From: Liolophura sinensis
Taxonomy: Eukaryota; Mollusca; Polyplacophora; Chitonida; Chitonidae
Direction of reading: 5' to 3'
Assembly: GCF_032854445.1 (NCBI RefSeq)
Contig: NC_088297.1
Span: forward strand, 3,967,991-4,031,990
Length of the DNA: 64,000 nucleotides
Below the pieces are notes generated by a model that was not told where the DNA came from, did not search any database, and saw only the letters and a list, made by a program, of their open reading frames with translations. Each line of letters begins with the position of its first letter. Within the stretch, counting starts at the first letter, position 1. A program made the position numbers and the translations under genes. Shown one piece after another: positions 1 to 11,823 of the stretch.

Positions 1-1934
1 GTCAAGCCCACTGTCCGTGACCAGGAGTGGACGTGGGTCTAGACGTCAAGCCCATTGACCGTGACCAGGAGTGGACGTGTGATTAGACGTCAAGACCACT
101 GACCGTGACCAGGAGTGGACGTGTGTCTAGACGTCAAGCCCATTGACTGTGACGAGGAGTGGACGTGTGATTAGACGTCAAGACCATTGACCGTGACCAA
201 GAGTGGACGTGTGTCTAGACGTCAAGCCCATTGACCGTGACCAGGAGTGGACGTGTGCCTAGACGTCAAGACCATTGACCGTGACCAAGAGTGGACGTGT
301 GTCTAGACGCCAAGCCCATTGACCGTAATCAGGAGTGGACGTGTGTCTAGACGTCAAGCCCATTGACCGTGACCAGGAGTGGACGTGTGTTTAGACATCA
401 AGCCCATTGACAGTGACCAGGAGTGGACGTGTGTCCAGACGTCAAGCCCATTGACCGTGACCAGGAGTGGACGTGTGTCTAGACGTCGAGCCCATTGACC
501 GTGACCAGGAGTGGACATGTGTCCAGACGTCGAGCCCATTGACCGTGACCAGGAGTGGACGTGTGTCCAGACGTCAAGCCCATTGACCGTGACCAGGAGT
601 GGACGTGTGTCTAGACGTCAAGCCCATTGACCGTGACCAAGAGTGGACGTGTGTCTAGACGTCAAGCCCACTGTCCGTGACCAGGAGTGGACGTGGGTCT
701 AGACGTCAAGCCCATTGACCGTGACCAGGAGTGGACGTGTGATTAGACGTCAAGACCACTGACCGTGACCAGGAGTGGACGTGTGTCTAGACGTCAAGCC
801 CATTGACTGTGACGAGGAGTGGACGTGTGATTAGACGTCAAGACCATTGACCGTGACCAAGAGTGGACGTGTGTCTAGACGTCAAGCCCATTGACCGTGA
901 CCAAGAGTGGACGTGTGTCTCGACGTCAAGCCCATTGACCGTGACCAAGAGTGGACGTGTGTCTAGACGCCAAGCCCATTGACCGTAACCAGGAGTGGAC
1001 GTGTGTCTAGACGTCAAGCCCATTGACCGTGACCAGGAGTGGACGTGTGTTTAGACATCAAGCCCATTGACCGTAACCAGGAGTGGACGTGTGTCTAGAC
1101 ATCAAGCCCATTGACAGTGACCAGGAGTGGACGTGTGTCTAGACGTCAAGCCCATTGACCGTGACCAGGAGTGGACGTGTGTCTAGACGTCGAGCCCATT
1201 GACCGTGACCAGGAGTGGACATGTGTCCAGACGTCGAGCCCATTGACCGTGACCAGGAGTGGACGTGTGTCCAGACGTCAAGCCCATTGACCGTGACCAG
1301 GAGTGGACGTGTGTCTAGACGTCAAGACCATTGACCGTGACCAAGAGTGGACGTGTGTCTAGACGTCAAGCCCACTGTCCGTGACCAGGAGTGGACGTGT
1401 GTCTAGACGTCAAGCCCATTGACCGTGACCAGGAGTGGACGTGTGATTAGACGTCAAGACCACTGACCGTGACCAGGAGTGGACGTGTGTCTAGACGTCA
1501 AGCCCACTGTCCGTGACCAGGAGTGGACGTGGGTCTAGACGTCAAGCCCATTGACCGTGACCAGGAGTGGACGTGTGATTAGACGTCAAGACCACTGACC
1601 GTGACCAGGAGTGGACGTGTGTCTAGACGTCAAGCCCATTGACTGTGACGAGGAGTGGACGTGTGATTAGACGTCAAGACCATTGACCGTGACCAAGAGT
1701 GGACGTGTGTCTAGACGTCAAGCCCATTGACCGTGACCAAGAGTGGACGTGTGTCTCGACGTCAAGCCCATTGACCGTGACCAAGAGTGGACGTGTGTCT
1801 AGACGTCAAGCCCATTGGCCGTGACCAGGAGTGGACGTGTGTTCAGACGTCAACACCATTGACCGTGACAAAGAGTGGACGTGTTTCTAGATGTCAAGCC
1901 CATTGACCGTGACCAGGAGTGGACGTGTGTCTAG
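1..1934. repeat. 44-bp tandem satellite with higher-order structure
   Basis: About 44 head-to-tail copies of a 44-bp unit that starts GTCAAGCCCATTGACCGTGA and contains TCTAGAC and GACGTC. The array begins before the window and stops near 1934. Sequence from 1 to about 240 is repeated exactly from 661, so the monomers are organised in blocks of 15 (660 bp); a later block has one extra monomer and a third block restarts at 1497. Because 44 is not a multiple of 3, short ORFs here are artefacts of the repeat. Confidence 0.95.
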
Positions 1935-3060
1935 AACTACCCAACATTTGATGGACTCCGTAAAGTGAACATTGTCATTTAACGGACTACTGAACTATAG
2001 TAACAGAAGAGACTTATGAAGCGAACAGTTGTCGAATTAAGACACTAATTAAACTTAGACATTTATCTAGTCAGGCAGACTCAGAGATGAGTTCAATTTC
2101 GATTTATTACCGGTGAATGAAAAAGTAATGCATACCGGTTAGTAATCAACAGAGAAATACTCTAATGCAGTTAATACTCAGGCGAAGAATATAATTGATA
2201 TATACCTCTGCAGCGAATTGTGCTGACACTGAACACCTCGTGAACTTCTCCCAACAGCTGCTGAACTTGAAATTCCATTACAGTGATGTTAAAGTACCCT
2301 TTGTACTTTTTTCTTTTCTTTCGTTGTTTCTTTAATAAAAGGAAAGATGTTACGATATATTTTTGCACTAATATCTGTGACGTCATCAGTCCATGTTGTC
2401 CTCTCTCGCTGTACTGGTATATCAGACGCTAATACAGGATTACTGTGCAGTTGTCAACCCTGGTGTTGGTCTTCTAACTCTTTGTATGTATATGCAACGG
2501 CCAATCGTAACAATCACCACCTGTCTCCTTGTGTCGTCTCGCCCAAAATTTCATGCTTTCACCATTAAAACTCATACCTGCCCAAAGCTTAGCCAATTTC
2601 CATCATTTTGATACAAAGCACCTGTACATCAAAAATCGTAGGCTTTACGCCCTAAATTACACAGAATTACTTTCGTAGGCAAATAGGGTACTAATTCCGT
2701 ATTGAGCCCCGGATTGAACTAGCTTAATCCCGTGTGTTCATCGGAAGGCAGTGTGTCTACCTATTTCTAATCGATTCAAACTGATGCCAATTATAGAAAT
2801 AAAACCCTATATATTTGGTGTGTCAACGGCATTAGACCGGATCAAACTCTACAGCTTTGAAACTTCTGCGCTTCGGGATGACAACTGAAGGTCAAGGTAA
2901 GTAACTCTAGCTCTAACTCATAAAAGAAATTTTCCTTTTATGGCCCTTTGCCACAACTCAAAAGGCTAATGAGACACGTTGTTGAAATTTTCCGAAATTG
3001 GTGAAAATGATACTTGAAGGTAATGACATTGATGAAAGGACACACCTTGCTTGGGTAGGC
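1935..3060. other. non-coding, no gene seen
   Basis: Unique-looking sequence after the satellite. The only structure I see is a dispersed repeat at about 2514-2680 that recurs near 21447. No ORF resembles a known protein. Confidence 0.5.
2514..2680 (+). repeat. dispersed repeat, copy 1
   Basis: Clearly similar, in the same orientation, to 21447-21640: both carry CACCTGTCTCCTTGTGTC, then ATTAAAACTCATACCTGCCC, AAGCTTAG and CACCTGTACA in the same order. Family unknown. Confidence 0.75.
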
Positions 3061-3066
3061 CTAATT

Positions 3067-3424
3067 AGTCTGCTAGCTCAGTTGGTAGAGCGTCCGCTTC
3101 GGGAGCGATAGATCCAGGATCAATCCTGGATTAGGTCACACCTAAGACCTTAAAAGAGGAAGTCGTAGCTTCCGCATTAAGGAAATCAGAATTAAGGGGA
3201 AGTGCAACGACTGGTTGACCCGTATAAGTATAATGGCTCGGGTATGTCAGCTTACTTGCCTTCAGTAAAGTCATCTCAGTGAAGCAGTACTAGATAAAAG
3301 AGTGGTGGATATCCGTCCTACAGCAAGGAGGCACATTACACGTACATGCAATCTAAGGATTCCTTCGTCGTCATATGACTGAAAAATGGTTAAATACGAC
3401 GTTAAACCCTAAGCACTCACTCAC
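3067..3424 (+). mobile_element. tRNA-derived SINE, family A
   Basis: The tRNA-like head has an A-box (TAGCTCAGTTGGTAGAGCG) and a B-box-like GATCAATCCTGGATT. A body follows with GACTGGTTGACCCGTAT and GGAGGCACATTACACGT, and the tail reads GACGTTAAACCCTAAGCACT plus CACTCACTC. At least seven other copies occur in the window. Slightly degenerate and nearly full length. Confidence 0.9.
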
Positions 3425-3623
3425 TCGTTACCAAAAAATACCTGTACATGAGCAGGTATCCACTGGAAACAAACATTGACACCCTGGTGGAATAACAGTT
3501 GAAGTAATATCAAAAAGAATTTCGAGGATTTAGAGAATGTTAAAATGACACACATGCTGATCGCAATGTGTAACAGGACATGTTGAGACCTTAAAATACC
3601 TGTATAAGCCCATGCAGATCATG

Positions 3624-3682
3624 AGCGAGTGAGTGAGTGCTTGCGGTTTAACGTTGTACTCAACAATTTTTCAGTCAGATAG
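3624..3682 (-). mobile_element. SINE family A, 3' tail fragment
   Basis: Reverse complement of the last ~55 bp of family A (GAGTGAGTGCTTGCGGTTTA followed by ACGTTGTACTCAACAATTTT). Confidence 0.7.
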
Positions 3683-3787
3683 GTATAGATGTCATTTAGA
3701 AAGTGGGATTAAGTAACAGTATTATCGTTAATAAGGATTACACTTTCTGAATATAGCACAGATTCTAGTGCTGAAATTTGGCTGAGA

Positions 3788-3888
3788 CCACTGCGGGTTT
3801 CGAGCCAGCGACCTCAGAGTCAGGCACCTAACCGCCAGCAATACATGTCAACCGTCTAGACCACTCGACCAACAGGCCTTCCACAAAA
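3788..3888 (-). mobile_element. tRNA-like SINE head, unassigned
   Basis: On the minus strand GGCCTGTTGGTCGAGTGG looks like an A-box and GGCTCGAAACCCGC like a B-box, about 65 bp apart. It does not fold as a complete tRNA by eye, so it is probably a SINE head or tRNA relic. Confidence 0.4.
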
Positions 3889-3943
3889 AATGGAAGGTAG
3901 TTGACCGGTAGACTTTACAGTGAACATGCATTAATACTGTTAA

Positions 3944-4264
3944 TTTTTCAGTCATATGACGACGAAGGAATCATTAGGGTGCATGTACGTGTAATGTGCC
4001 TCCTTGTTGCAGGACGGATTTCCACCGCTCTTTTATTTAGTGCTGCTTCACTGAAACGACTTACCGAAGGCAAGTAAGCTGCCCCGCCCGAGCCATTATA
4101 CTGATACGGGTCAACCAGTCGTTGCACTATCCCCTTCATGCTGAACGCCAAGGGAGGAAGTTACAACTTCCTCTTTTAAAGTCTTAGGTGTGACTCGATC
4201 AAGGATTGATCCTGGATCTACCGGTCCCGAAGCGGACGCTCTACCAACTGTGCTATCCGGGCCG
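3944..4264 (-). mobile_element. SINE family A, near full length
   Basis: Reverse complement of family A from the TCAGTCATATGACGACGAAG end to the tRNA head ending CTATCCGGGCC. The extreme tail is missing. Confidence 0.9.
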
Positions 4265-4302
4265 GCCCCCATGCAGATCGTGAGATCTGCGGCTGTGGAA
4301 AT

Positions 4303-4443
4303 AAGCTGACATCACTTCCTGCTTAATTATAATGACCTTACAATGATCTCGGCGTTGTTCAAGGTTTCTGTACAAGCTTTGCTGGTAGTGGCAGTGATGT
4401 AAGGAAAATGTAGAGCCCCGCGCATGCGCTGTAAGGAGTATGT
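4303..4443 (+). mobile_element. solo end of MITE family 3
   Basis: Similar to one half of the inverted-repeat element at 33165-33572. It carries CTCGGCGTTGTTCAAG, GGCAGTGATGTAA and GCGCATGCGCTGTAAGGAGT in that order. The opposite terminal repeat is not seen next to it. Confidence 0.65.
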
Positions 4444-4889
4444 GACTTTACCTCAGTTAGGGTTATATTTAAATAAAAATTGTACGCCCCCTAACAGAAT
4501 TAGGTTTAAACAGTGCGGTGATGTTAATTTTTTGGAGGTCACTGGTCTAGGACTAGATCATGGTGAATACTGTAAAAGGGGAGATTTGAGTTCGAACTCT
4601 TGCATCATTGAAGGTAGAAAAAGTCCAACTGTATCATGTGAACTGTCAAAAATGTTAGGCAACTATGTTTGATGCCATTCACTATCACATAGGCGTCTGT
4701 AAAAAGTGTCATAAAAGTAATTTAGACTACTGAATGAAAGAGAAATTGAAAATCTGAACGTTTTGTGAAATGGAGAAGTTCCTAAAGGAAAGAGGTCTCG
4801 TTTGTGCATCTTGAAAAGAGTGAGACAGGTGATCAGTAAGTCATTTTCAACAAGGTTGCCTGTCATTTTTCACCATTCACACACTAGGG

Positions 4890-5155
4890 CTGTTATTATC
4901 TTCGACGACAAAAGAATTTCTCGAACTCGAAATTCCCTTACTGGTGGAAGGTTTATGTGATTTCACCTGAACTCTGTGTAAGACCACATTAACAGCCTCG
5001 AAGAGACCTGTCGATTGTTCATTGTCACGGAGGCACTCCGAGAGTTTGGGAGGCGGGTGAGTCTCGAATTCCCTGCCCGGGATTGAAATTATAAAGCTAA
5101 AGCTCAGTTTCCACAGCATTGAAAGGCAAGCCCTTCAACCGTTAAGTCGAAGCCA
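4890..5155 (-). mobile_element. SINE family C, degenerate copy
   Basis: Shares with 29838-30203 and 17690-17966 a GGTGGAAG motif, GTCGATTGTTCATTGTCAC and a B-box-like TCAATCCCGG relic near 5080, with a tRNA-like head (reverse complement of AACCGTTAAGTCGAAGCCAC) at the right end. Confidence 0.5.
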
Positions 5156-5718
5156 CGATCCGCTCATTTCAATGAATGAAGAAAAATACGTTACAGTTAC
5201 CGCCTGAGGTTTAGCTGTTCAAGCTCGATGATCGCCCAGCGACAAAAGGTGGCCTAGGCTAGGTGATCATCTAACTTTTGCACCAAAACCGAAGGCGGTA
5301 ACTGACTTATACAATGGTTTCATTGCTTGGCAAGAGTCATTCGTTATATGAAATCGCCATTTTAGCGACTAAAGTCGGACGAATTTTTCAAAATATTAAA
5401 ATTCACCTTAATTGATACGTATGCGACGCGAATGTAGCGGCTTGTAAAACTATGTATTTCACTAATACATTCACGATACCGATGTGGTCTTATATGAAGC
5501 CCTGAAGATAATATCCATTATACATGGTGCCGTGAGAAACTACATCGGTTTACTATGTACAATTACTTGGTTTCATCGTTCATGTTAGCAGTAAGTTTTT
5601 CGAACAGAGTTTACAGGTACCCAATAAGTTAACTTACATTAGCCTGAAAGAAATTTGCAAATTTCTCAGTTTATATAACCTTCAAACGCTCTTTACCAGC
5701 AGAGCTTGGTCTATTGAG

Positions 5719-6041
5719 AGTGAGTGCTTGTAACGTCGAACTTAACAATTTTTCGGTCATATGATGACGAAGGAATCCTTAGGGTGTATGTAATGTGCCT
5801 CCTTGTTGCAGGACGGATTTCCACCGCTCTTTTATCAAGTGCTGCTTCACTGAGACGACTTACCGAAGGCAAGTAAGCGGCCCTCCAGAGCCATTATACC
5901 GATACGGTATCCCCTTAATACTGAGCGCCAAGCGAGGAAATTACAAGTTCCTCTTTTAAAGTCTTAGGTGCGACCCAGGATTGACCCTGGATCTACCGCT
6001 CCCGAAGCGGACGCTCTACCAACTGCGCTATCCGGGTTGGT
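5719..6041 (-). mobile_element. SINE family A, near full length
   Basis: Reverse complement of family A from the AGTGAGTGCTTG tail to the tRNA head at 5985-6041. A ~15-bp deletion removes the GGTTGACC motif. Confidence 0.9.
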
Positions 6042-7920
6042 GGTCTAAGGAAAATGAACAAAAAAATTTCACAATTTCTCTGAACAAGCACAGCAGGCAA
6101 AACAAATCCCCAGAAATATACTATGTACTGCTTTAAATAAATAATTTTGTGCAGATATATGAAAAAACTCATTTAGAAGCTTTAATAGATATTTTCTGAT
6201 TATTGCAAATAAAAAAAATTGCCTTGAAAAAATAAATCCAGTAGCTCGTGAAATTTAATCCGCTATACTGAAAATGGAAACATATAAATAGTCGAGACAA
6301 AAGGCGTTACGCCCCACGGGGTGTTGTTGAAAAGTGTCAGAACCGAGAGAATATAGTACGATGTTATGATGATGGCCTAGCCGGGCTTCCATAGATGTGT
6401 GTAACGGGACCAGCTTTCCAACGCTTATACTAGCAGTATCAACTGGAGAATACCAATTACTCAGATGGTAGAGAGCTGGACTACGGACACAAAGATTCGA
6501 TTTTAAATCTTGATGAGTGTAACAGCCAATTTTTAAATGGAATCTGCGAAATTAGCACGTCACTTGAACACCTGGTGTACGTCAATTGAACACTTGTGAT
6601 CAGCCAGCAAAGCGGTGGGTACGAAGGATGAATGACCAGTGTGTAATGACTACCACAGGTGCAGAAACAAACAAGTAGTTTTATGCAACGTCTTCACGAT
6701 TATGACGGGCGGAGCGAAGCGTAGACCGCCGATCGTTTTAGACGACTGATTGACTATTTCATACAAAGCCACGCCCTCTCTTCCTGTCACTGGTCTGTCA
6801 GTGTGTCAACCCAACAGCCGTTGTTATGTCACATGGTCGGTGACCTGTCAATCAATGTCTGCTCACTCGGCGCGCGGTTTCTTTGGCTCCGCCCCTACTG
6901 TCTTCATATGACGTTTTCTTCATTAATAAGTACTTTGGAATTAAAGCCTGTGATTGGCTGAAAACACCATCGATAGCCAATCTGTCGTCTAAATAACTAT
7001 ATAACTAGGTTTGTTCCTGTTTTTGTGTTCTGTTTTTTGTTTGTTTGTTTTTTTGTTGTTGTTTTTTTTATGGAGAAGAGCCATAGTATAAGAAGAAAGA
7101 AAGAGAAAATTTTAATTTCAATATTGTTGTACTGCATCTGCAGTTTTAAGCTGTCGTTCTTATCAGACATACTGTGTGTTAGCGTCGTCAATAAAATTGA
7201 GGTGGTATATACAAGTATATAAAACATATTTCACTCGAACGCAGGATATTCAAGCTTCCAAAAAGTATCTTTTTTTAGTATTTTAATGAGATTTCACCGA
7301 ATAATATGACAATACTACATAAATGGTTGGTGTAAGTCGAGGCAGACACATTTTCAGCCTTCCAGAATTTTATCCAATCAAACACGTTGCAATCAGATTG
7401 ATAAGCCCTAAACTGTGACGTAGCTCCATGAAGTGACATATGATAACACAGAACTATTGCACAAGACATCATTTTGGGATCGTTTACAACGATTTAGTTA
7501 CGTGTAGCCGAGGGACCATTTCACAAAGTGTTATGGAACAGGCCTGTATCATTCACGGACCACAACAGACGGAAAATCAGTTGATTTACAAGCGATGTAA
7601 TATTCAACGACGGTGTCACAAATTATGTCAGACAGACGCATACCGTCTCGGCCCATACCGCATTCATCTCACCAAATACAGCTTTTGTCTTTCATTTCGG
7701 CAGTTTCTAAATAACAAATATCAGAGAGTGCAAACTTCACTAGGTGATGCCGAAGGTTTATGGGAATGAGAAGGCGGTTTCTCACCGGACAACGCTTAAA
7801 ATTAAATCTTATTGCAACAAACCTTATAACACCATCACATTCAAAGTCAGCTAAGGCGCCAGCTGAATAGGCCTAAACAAGGCTGGTGTACAGTTGCAAC
7901 AAACCTTATAACACCATCAC
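6042..7920. other. non-coding, no gene seen
   Basis: AT-rich sequence with a more GC-rich island at about 6690-6910. I see no homologous ORF. A degenerate tRNA-like motif lies near 6460-6530 but is too weak to call. Confidence 0.45.
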
Positions 7921-7972
7921 AATATTATATTATATTATATTATATTATATTATATTACATTATATTATATTC
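7921..7972. repeat. (TATAT)n microsatellite
   Basis: Ten or so copies of a 5-bp unit (ATATT/TATAT), flanked on the right by a SINE tail. Confidence 0.9.
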
Positions 7973-7982
7973 TGTTTTATTA

Positions 7983-8193
7983 TGTATTTATTTATTTATT
8001 TATTTGATTGGCGTTTTACGAGGTACTCAAGAATATTTCACTTATATGATGGCGGTTAGCATTATGGTGGGAGGAAAACGGGCAAACCCCGGTGGAAACC
8101 CACGGTCATCCGCAGGCTGTTGCCAGACCTTCCCACTTATACGGCCGGAGAGGAAGCCAACATGAGGTGGACTTGAACTCACAGCTACCCAAT
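7983..8193 (-). mobile_element. SINE family B, 5'-truncated
   Basis: The reverse complement carries the family-B landmarks: tail AATAAATAAATAAATA, CACCAATCAAAT-like end, core GCCAGCATTATGGTGGGAGG and AACCCACGGTCATCCGCAGG. The head is truncated just before the A-box. The core resembles the conserved central domain of tRNA-derived SINEs described from lophotrochozoans (possibly the MetaSINE group, not verified). Confidence 0.85.
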
Positions 8194-8240
8194 GTTATAT
8201 TATAGGCGGACATGTGCAGTACACAGACAATCCCAAACAC

Positions 8241-8373
8241 CAGGTAATATTCAAGCACGTCAGGTGATATTCAAGCACGTCAGGTGATATTCAAGGGAGT
8301 CAGGGGATCACGTCAGGTGATATTCAAGCATGACAGGTAATATTCAAGCACGTCAGGTGATATTCAAGCACGT
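8241..8373. repeat. 20-bp short tandem repeat
   Basis: Six to seven copies of CAGGTGATATTCAAGCACGT, with one irregular unit containing GGGAGTCAGGGGATCACGT. Confidence 0.9.
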
Positions 8374-8643
8374 TGAATCGGTAATATCTGACAACTGCGA
8401 AATCATGTTGAAAGAATAATTATGAATATAAAAGCAATTAGCTTGCTGGCTCGCAAACTGCCACGCTATGCACCTACGAAAACACTTAAAATGACTCTTA
8501 AGGAATTCACTCTCACCAGAATTGTGCATGTAAATGTTTATTTAATTCCTTTCTTTTTTCATTTTTATTTAATTTGCTCGCACTGTGTATTCATAGCAAA
8601 TACTACTGACTGAAGAGAAATATATATGTTCACTTTATTTAGT

Positions 8644-8984
8644 TGCGGAGTGGAGCAACTCTTAGCGAGGAACGCAGAAATTCATGACAATCGAATCAAC
8701 TCATGAAAAATAATCACCTTTTCCGATTCTATGTCGGTCGCAGTAGGGTATACCCGGAAATTAGCCTTTTTGTAATTTTGTGCTATTGCCAGGGACTATT
8801 TATGGTTAGGCCACCTAAGCACGGGTTAGTTAATTTGTGGAAACATGCGGCTAACAATGATTTATGCTAGGGAAGATTTAATGCGCATGTGAATGTTCCT
8901 TACTGTCAGTCCGACACATTTGGGGCTGTTTCTCTTCGTAACTCTCGGAACTGCGTTGCTCGATAAGAGTTACCCCAGTCCGCA
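8644..8984. mobile_element. MITE-like element 1 with terminal inverted repeats
   Basis: The ends match as inverted repeats over about 35 bp: left TGCGGAGTGGAGCAACTCTT with GCGAGGAACGCAG, right (reverse complement) TGCGGACTGGGGTAACTCTT with TCGAGCAACGCAG. The 341-bp interior has no ORF. A diverged copy lies at about 37785-38190. A target-site duplication is not clear. Confidence 0.75.
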
Positions 8985-9070
8985 TCTATACTTTACACCG
9001 ACTTGTGGCCTTGTGTCAACTCTAAATGTGTTTGCTCCATAATGTACCAAAAGAAAGAATGAAAGACAAG

Positions 9071-9083
9071 AGAAAAAAAAAAT
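9071..9083 (-). terminator. Pol III oligo-T terminator of tRNA-Gly
   Basis: An uninterrupted T run on the minus strand begins about 8 nt after the tRNA 3' end. Confidence 0.8.
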
Positions 9084-9089
9084 CACCGC

Positions 9090-9160
9090 TGCATCGGCCG
9101 GGAATCGAACCCGGGTCACCCGCGTGGCAGGCGAGAATTCTACCACTGAACCACCGATGC
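9090..9160 (-). tRNA. tRNA-Gly (anticodon GCC)
   Basis: Complete 71-nt tRNA. Acceptor stem GCATCGG pairs with CCGATGC, discriminator A (complement of 9090), D arm GTTCAGTGGTAGAAT, anticodon stem CTCGC/GCGGG with loop CTGCCAC (anticodon at 9126-9128), T arm CCGGGTTCGATTCCCGG. No intron. A run of A on the plus strand at 9072-9082 becomes a strong oligo-T Pol III terminator just downstream. The A-box and B-box are internal and canonical. Unlike the SINE heads in this window it is a true, foldable tRNA. Confidence 0.97.
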
Positions 9161-9884
9161 TTCACGTTCATGAAGGGCAACAATTAAGTATATATTGTAA
9201 TAATTAATTAATTTATTATTTCCTACCCCCGTTTGGATTAATTTCAAATCATAGTCTGTCGAGAAATTTAAGTTAGCAACAAAAATATCACGTATGTATG
9301 GAGTTACCCAGCAAAACCGGTGCTATCATAAATCAAGCGTTGAAGTCGATGAATTATCTCCCTTAGAACTGAACTGTAAGAAGTGGCTGTTTACAAAGGC
9401 CAATCCTTAATCTCTTGAGAATTCCTCAATTTGTCACATATATGCTGCTCACAATGCAAGAACAGTTTGCTGGATAATGTTAGTGTCGCTATGAGTTATA
9501 CTGTGTCAGTAGCTGCCAAGGTTGATATCATAAGTTAGTCGTTGTTGTTGTTTTTAACCTTGTTGGACAGCCAGCATCGCCACGTGCAATGGACCAGGCT
9601 GACTACGCTACAGTGCTCAGTTAGACTTGGCCAAAACTCGCGTATATGCAGGTCTGTCACTTGGTCCCACTGGGTGCGATAGGGGTTACCAACATTCGTC
9701 ATATAGGGGGTGGGGTAAGGGTTAGTCCTCCGCGAGCAGGCCGTACACTTAAAGGAGTGTTGTAGCTAAGCTGCTGGGCGAAAACTAGCCCCCTACCACC
9801 AGACAATAATACAGGCCTGAAGGCTAGCAATTTAATGTGCTACATTTCCCCCGCCTACCACCCTGAGTCTGGCTCTGAAGTATT
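9161..9884. other. non-coding, no gene seen
   Basis: Upstream flank of the tRNA gene and unique-looking sequence with no recognisable ORF or repeat. Confidence 0.5.
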
Positions 9885-10033
9885 TTGTTTTATTTATCTA
9901 TTGATTGGTTTATCTATTTACGCCGTACTCAAGAATAGTTCACTTATACGAGACGGCGGCCAGCATTATGGTGGGAGGAGACCGGGCTGAACTAGGAGGA
10001 AACCCACGACCATATGCGGGTTGCTGACAGACC
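9885..10033 (-). mobile_element. SINE family B, 3' part
   Basis: Core GCCAGCATTATGGTGGGAGG, GTACTCAAGAATA and AACCCACGACCATATGCGG in reverse orientation. The tRNA head is missing. Confidence 0.85.
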
Positions 10034-10690
10034 ACTCTGAAGTATAACCAAACAACTATAAGCTGAATATAAATGCTAGTAGGGCTTCAATCCCTGTCAG
10101 CCATGCAGTTCGATGTCTAGAAAGTTGGCATATAGACATTTCCCTGTTTAAGAATGCGGGCGGGACCTCACTTGGCTAAACAACCTATAAGCCCTTATAA
10201 CTACCATGACAACGTATGTTTTAAACATATAAAGAGCACTTAGTTAAGGGCAACCTAACACTAAGTACACTTCATGAAACTCTGGCCCGGTCCAGAATTA
10301 GGCCAAAATTAAAACATCATAAGTCTGAAGTTAAGCGACCGACCCTTCAGAAAGGCCACGTTTTTACAGATGCTATTTTTTTTTTATTTATTTTTTTTTT
10401 TTTCATTTAGTTACTTGGGTTTATTCACCGAGTGACGGGCGATCTTTCCAGGCATAAAATTTCCTCTCCCACTGTTGAGCAAGGTGGGCTTTATCAGCTT
10501 GACGGGTATACGGTATTCGATACCCATAGATCGAGATAGGGGCCTACCTGTGAAGTGTTTTGACACATAGCCCTATCCATTTTGCATACCCGTAAAATAC
10601 TTTACTGAACTGATGACCAGTGGCCTTGTGTTTAGCAAGGGCCTTGTATTTCCATAGGGAGTGGAGATGTCAAATTATGGATCATTTGTA

Positions 10691-11129
10691 AAGCCTAGCG
10701 CACACGGGCAAAATTTGTTCTCCAAAATCGGATTTTCAGATCCCGATGTCAAATGATCCGCAATATCGGTTACCCGCACACGAGCAACATTGTTGTCCAT
10801 TTTTCAAGATTTAAGCGGCGAAAGAGTGTCACATGATACGCTCAAGGGCCATTTGGCCCCAAAAATGGTGTAGACGACCAACGATCTCAAACCATCCAGA
10901 TTGCCCTTAAACCAGTGAAATCTTGTGCCTGGCCTCATTTGTTTCCGGATTTTTTGTTGCCCCAAATTAAACAAGGTGAATCTTTGGATCAAGGGGTCGC
11001 ATACTCAAGAATTCTTGTTCTGGTTATCCGCACGCGCGTAGCCTAAATGGTCCAGGATGTTTTGTTGTGTGGATCAAGCAAATCTTTTTTTTTTCCGACA
11101 ACAAATGTTGTCCGCGTTTCCTAGGCTTA
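10691..11129. mobile_element. MITE-like element 2 with terminal inverted repeats
   Basis: Left end AAGCCTAGCGCACACGGGCA then AAATTTGTTC; the right end reverse-complemented reads AAGCCTAGGAAACGCGGACA then ACATTTGTTG. The repeats are about 33 bp with few mismatches. The ~440-bp interior has only incidental short ORFs, so it is non-autonomous. Flanking TA on both sides may be the target duplication. Confidence 0.75.
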
Positions 11130-11623
11130 CCATAATCACTGTAAAATGTTCAAGGAAATTTTGTAAACATAGCAGCTGTTAACGTCTTACGACGACAAAA
11201 TGAGTTCTCCGTGAGCCAATTCTTTTCGCCACGCTATGCCTTAAAAAACGCACCTAATCTCGCGAAAATCGAATTGCTGAGAATTGTGTGCCTCTGGTTA
11301 TAACAGCGGCGCAAAATGTCCACAAACATTTACGAAACGTGTCCTATACACGTACCTCCAAGGGCAAGTCGCTCAAGCTGAGGTTCTACGTGTAACCTAG
11401 TTATGTAGATCCTCTAGTTTATTCTTTTTTAATTAAATTAATTCAGTTATGGACTGGTATAACCATGATGACAATTTGAGACCTTACACCATAATATCAG
11501 CTGCAACACGTGCAAAACAGAATATTTTTACATACCGCTTAAGACGCTTAAGTTGTTATTTTGTTATTATTGTTTTGTTAAATTCACAGAAATAGTTTTG
11601 TTTTAAATCTACGTTATCGAAGA
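11130..11623. other. non-coding, no gene seen
   Basis: AT-rich sequence between MITE 2 and the assembly gap. Nothing recognisable. Confidence 0.5.
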
Positions 11624-11823
11624 NNNNNNNNNNNNNNNNNNNNNNNNNNNNNNNNNNNNNNNNNNNNNNNNNNNNNNNNNNNNNNNNNNNNNNNNNNNNN
11701 NNNNNNNNNNNNNNNNNNNNNNNNNNNNNNNNNNNNNNNNNNNNNNNNNNNNNNNNNNNNNNNNNNNNNNNNNNNNNNNNNNNNNNNNNNNNNNNNNNNN
11801 NNNNNNNNNNNNNNNNNNNNNNN
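11624..11823. other. assembly gap (200 N)
   Basis: Exactly 200 N, which looks like a default scaffold gap of unknown real size. Part of the nanos 5' region could be hidden here. Confidence 0.99.

Noticed and set aside
354-1023. 61-codon ORFs in the first kilobase
   Set aside because: Products of the 44-bp satellite; three monomers make 132 bp, so frames recur without meaning.
3067-3140. tRNA-like sequences at the heads of SINEs as functional tRNA genes
   Set aside because: A- and B-boxes are present but acceptor stems do not pair and a SINE body follows. Only 9090-9160 folds as a tRNA.
3948-4151. 67-codon ORF similar to 48350-48628 and 55527-55709 (MAFSMK/NGIVQRLVDPYQYN)
   Set aside because: Readings of the SINE family A body; the shared peptide is a repeat translation.
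7440-7769. 109-codon ORF as a gene
   Set aside because: No recognisable homology; composition and context look non-coding.
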